A DNA stretch of 64,000 nucleotides, taken from contig NZ_JAFMOF010000006.1 in NCBI RefSeq assembly GCF_017349075.1, forward strand, positions 62,001 to 126,000, in the 5' to 3' direction. Position numbers and translations under genes: made by a program. Source of the DNA: Streptomyces triculaminicus (GTDB lineage Bacteria; Actinomycetota; Actinomycetes; Streptomycetales; Streptomycetaceae). The notes beneath the pieces are model-generated. The model was given only the letters and a program-made list of their open reading frames with translations. It was not told the origin of the DNA and did not search any database. Positions 63,069 to 64,000 of the stretch are shown here, one piece after another. Position 1 is the stretch's first letter; each line of letters opens with the position of its first letter.

Positions 63069-64000
63069 GTGACGGCAGGAGAGCCGCGGTCCGACAAGGG
63101 CGCGGTGGACCGGTCGGAAGGATTCGGTGAGCGGCTGCTGGGGGTGCTGCTGGACCGGGCCCACGAGATGCCACCGCATCTGATCGCCCCGCTGGTCGTG
63201 GAAGTGGTGGGCCGGGTCGGGGGCCGTGACGTCTCGGTCCTCCTGCAGGACTACGAACAGCTGATGCTGGTGCCGCTGCCGGGCAGGCTGCTGACCGTCG
63301 GCGAGCCCGCGCCGATCGATGGCTCCCCCGCCGGCACGGCCTTCCGGAGCGGGACTCCCGTCGAGGTGCCGCAGGCGGACGGCGTGCGGATGTACCTGCC
63401 GTTGCTGGGCGGCAGCGACCAGGTGGGGGTGCTGGCGCTCACCCTGGACACCGTCGTCGACGACGACCGGCGGCTGCTGCACCGGCTGGCCGGCCTGGTC
63501 GCCCACATGCTGGTCATCAAGAACGGCTACACCGACCAGTTCTTCCGGACCCGACGGCGCGAGCCTATGAGCGTGGCCGCGGAGATCCAGTGGTCCCTGC
63601 TGCCCCCGCTGTCGATGTCCACCCCTCAGGTCGCGGTGGCCGGCATCCTCGAACCCGCCTACGAGGTCGCCGGTGACAGCTTCGACTACGCCCTCAACGG
63701 CGACATCCTGCACGTCGTCACGGTCGACGCGATGGGCCACGGCCTGGACGCCGCCACCATGGCGACCGTCGCCATCGGCGCCTACCGGCACGCCCGACGC
63801 ACCGACGTCGGACTGTCCGGGATCTACGCGTTCATGGACCGGGCCATCGCCCAGCAGTTCGGGCCCGAGCACTTCGTCACCGCACAGATGATGCGCCTGA
63901 ACGTTGCAACAGGCCACCTGCAATGGGTCAACGCCGGCCACCCCGCGCCGCTGCTGATCCGCGACCGCCAGGTCGTCCGGCAACTGCACAGCCCCACCAC
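63069..64000 (+). CDS. SpoIIE-family PP2C-type serine phosphatase (partial, runs off the window)
   Basis: GTG 63069 opens a frame that continues through the last base. The first ~165 residues form a GAF-like sensor (VVEVVGRVGGRDVSVLLQDY, GVRMYLPLLGGSDQVGVLAL). The phosphatase domain follows: AAEIQWSLLPPLSMSTPQVA, YEVAGDSFDYALNGD (metal Asp), VVTVDAMGHGLDAATMATVA (metal Asp and Gly) and LQWVNAGHPAPLLIRDRQVV. Such enzymes dephosphorylate anti-anti-sigma factors to release stress or developmental sigma factors. The C-terminus lies outside. Confidence 0.9.
   Translation, partial: MTAGEPRSDKGAVDRSEGFGERLLGVLLDRAHEMPPHLIAPLVVEVVGRVGGRDVSVLLQDYEQLMLVPLPGRLLTVGEPAPIDGSPAGTAFRSGTPVEVPQADGVRMYLPLLGGSDQVGVLALTLDTVVDDDRRLLHRLAGLVAHMLVIKNGYTDQFFRTRRREPMSVAAEIQWSLLPPLSMSTPQVAVAGILEPAYEVAGDSFDYALNGDILHVVTVDAMGHGLDAATMATVAIGAYRHARRTDVGLSGIYAFMDRAIAQQFGPEHFVTAQMMRLNVATGHLQWVNAGHPAPLLIRDRQVVRQLHSPT

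Noticed and set aside
62823..63989. A 388-codon minus-strand frame at the right edge
   Set aside because: Mostly antisense to the SpoIIE phosphatase, which has all catalytic motifs. Only the last ~30 residues outside that gene could belong to something real, and they match nothing I know.
1..64000. tRNA, rRNA, riboswitch or CRISPR array
   Set aside because: No T-loop-like GTTCGA(A)TCC context with a cloverleaf, no rRNA sequence and no regularly spaced direct repeats were found by eye.

Overview
This window is high-GC actinobacterial DNA, almost certainly from a Streptomyces chromosome. The evidence is strong G/C bias at third codon positions, frequent GTG starts, a DUF5709 protein, a DUF6461 protein, a SpoIIE-type phosphatase, a DUF4232 lipoprotein, and IS701/IS5-type transposons of Streptomyces kind. 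The density of transposon debris and broken genes suggests accessory DNA such as a chromosome arm; that is inference. Many genes show a one-base frame break inside a G/C run, so part of the 'decay' may be indel error in the underlying assembly.

Layout. 0-9.4 kb: a junkyard of transposase fragments around a D-Ala-D-Ala carboxypeptidase, a truncated YcxB-like gene and a DUF5709 gene. 9.8-14.1 kb: a small secreted protein, an arylamine N-acetyltransferase, a broken ArsR gene and a low-GC gene with a heme-oxygenase-like pattern. 14.4-18.3 kb: three uncharacterised minus-strand genes ending in a strong terminator, joined head to head with an internally deleted oxidoreductase. 19.7-32 kb: scattered metabolic, transport and regulatory genes (HAD phosphatase, LysE exporter, VOC protein, LLM oxidoreductase, divergent epimerase/TetR, SDR, TPR protein, GNAT), among them a methyltransferase and an MFS gene whose middles are missing. 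32.7-37.4 kb: a large membrane NACHT NTPase, a DUF6461 gene and a small partner.

37.46-46.68 kb is a nearly complete Tn7-like transposon. It has four overlapping or closely spaced minus-strand genes, tnsA, tniA/tnsB, tniB/tnsC and tniQ, and subterminal 21-bp repeats (two at the left end, four at the right). Its cargo is an AT-richer NB-ARC-type STAND ATPase and a small membrane protein, which looks like a defence-type cargo.

46.9-64 kb: an azlC/azlD exporter with a divergent XRE-cupin regulator, a kinase/FabG chimera, a TetR/FAD-monooxygenase pair around a perfect palindromic operator, and a cluster of small genes. One of the small genes (53025-53269) encodes an 81-residue protein that strikingly resembles eukaryotic SUMO and ends in Gly-Gly. 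Then follow a drug-efflux MFS transporter, an NTF2-like/SDR operon with a divergent HxlR regulator and its operator, a zinc-finger-bearing integrase-like gene, a DUF4232 lipoprotein, and the start of a SpoIIE phosphatase that runs off the window.

The two most interesting items are the SUMO-like protein and the Tn7-like element with its STAND ATPase cargo.
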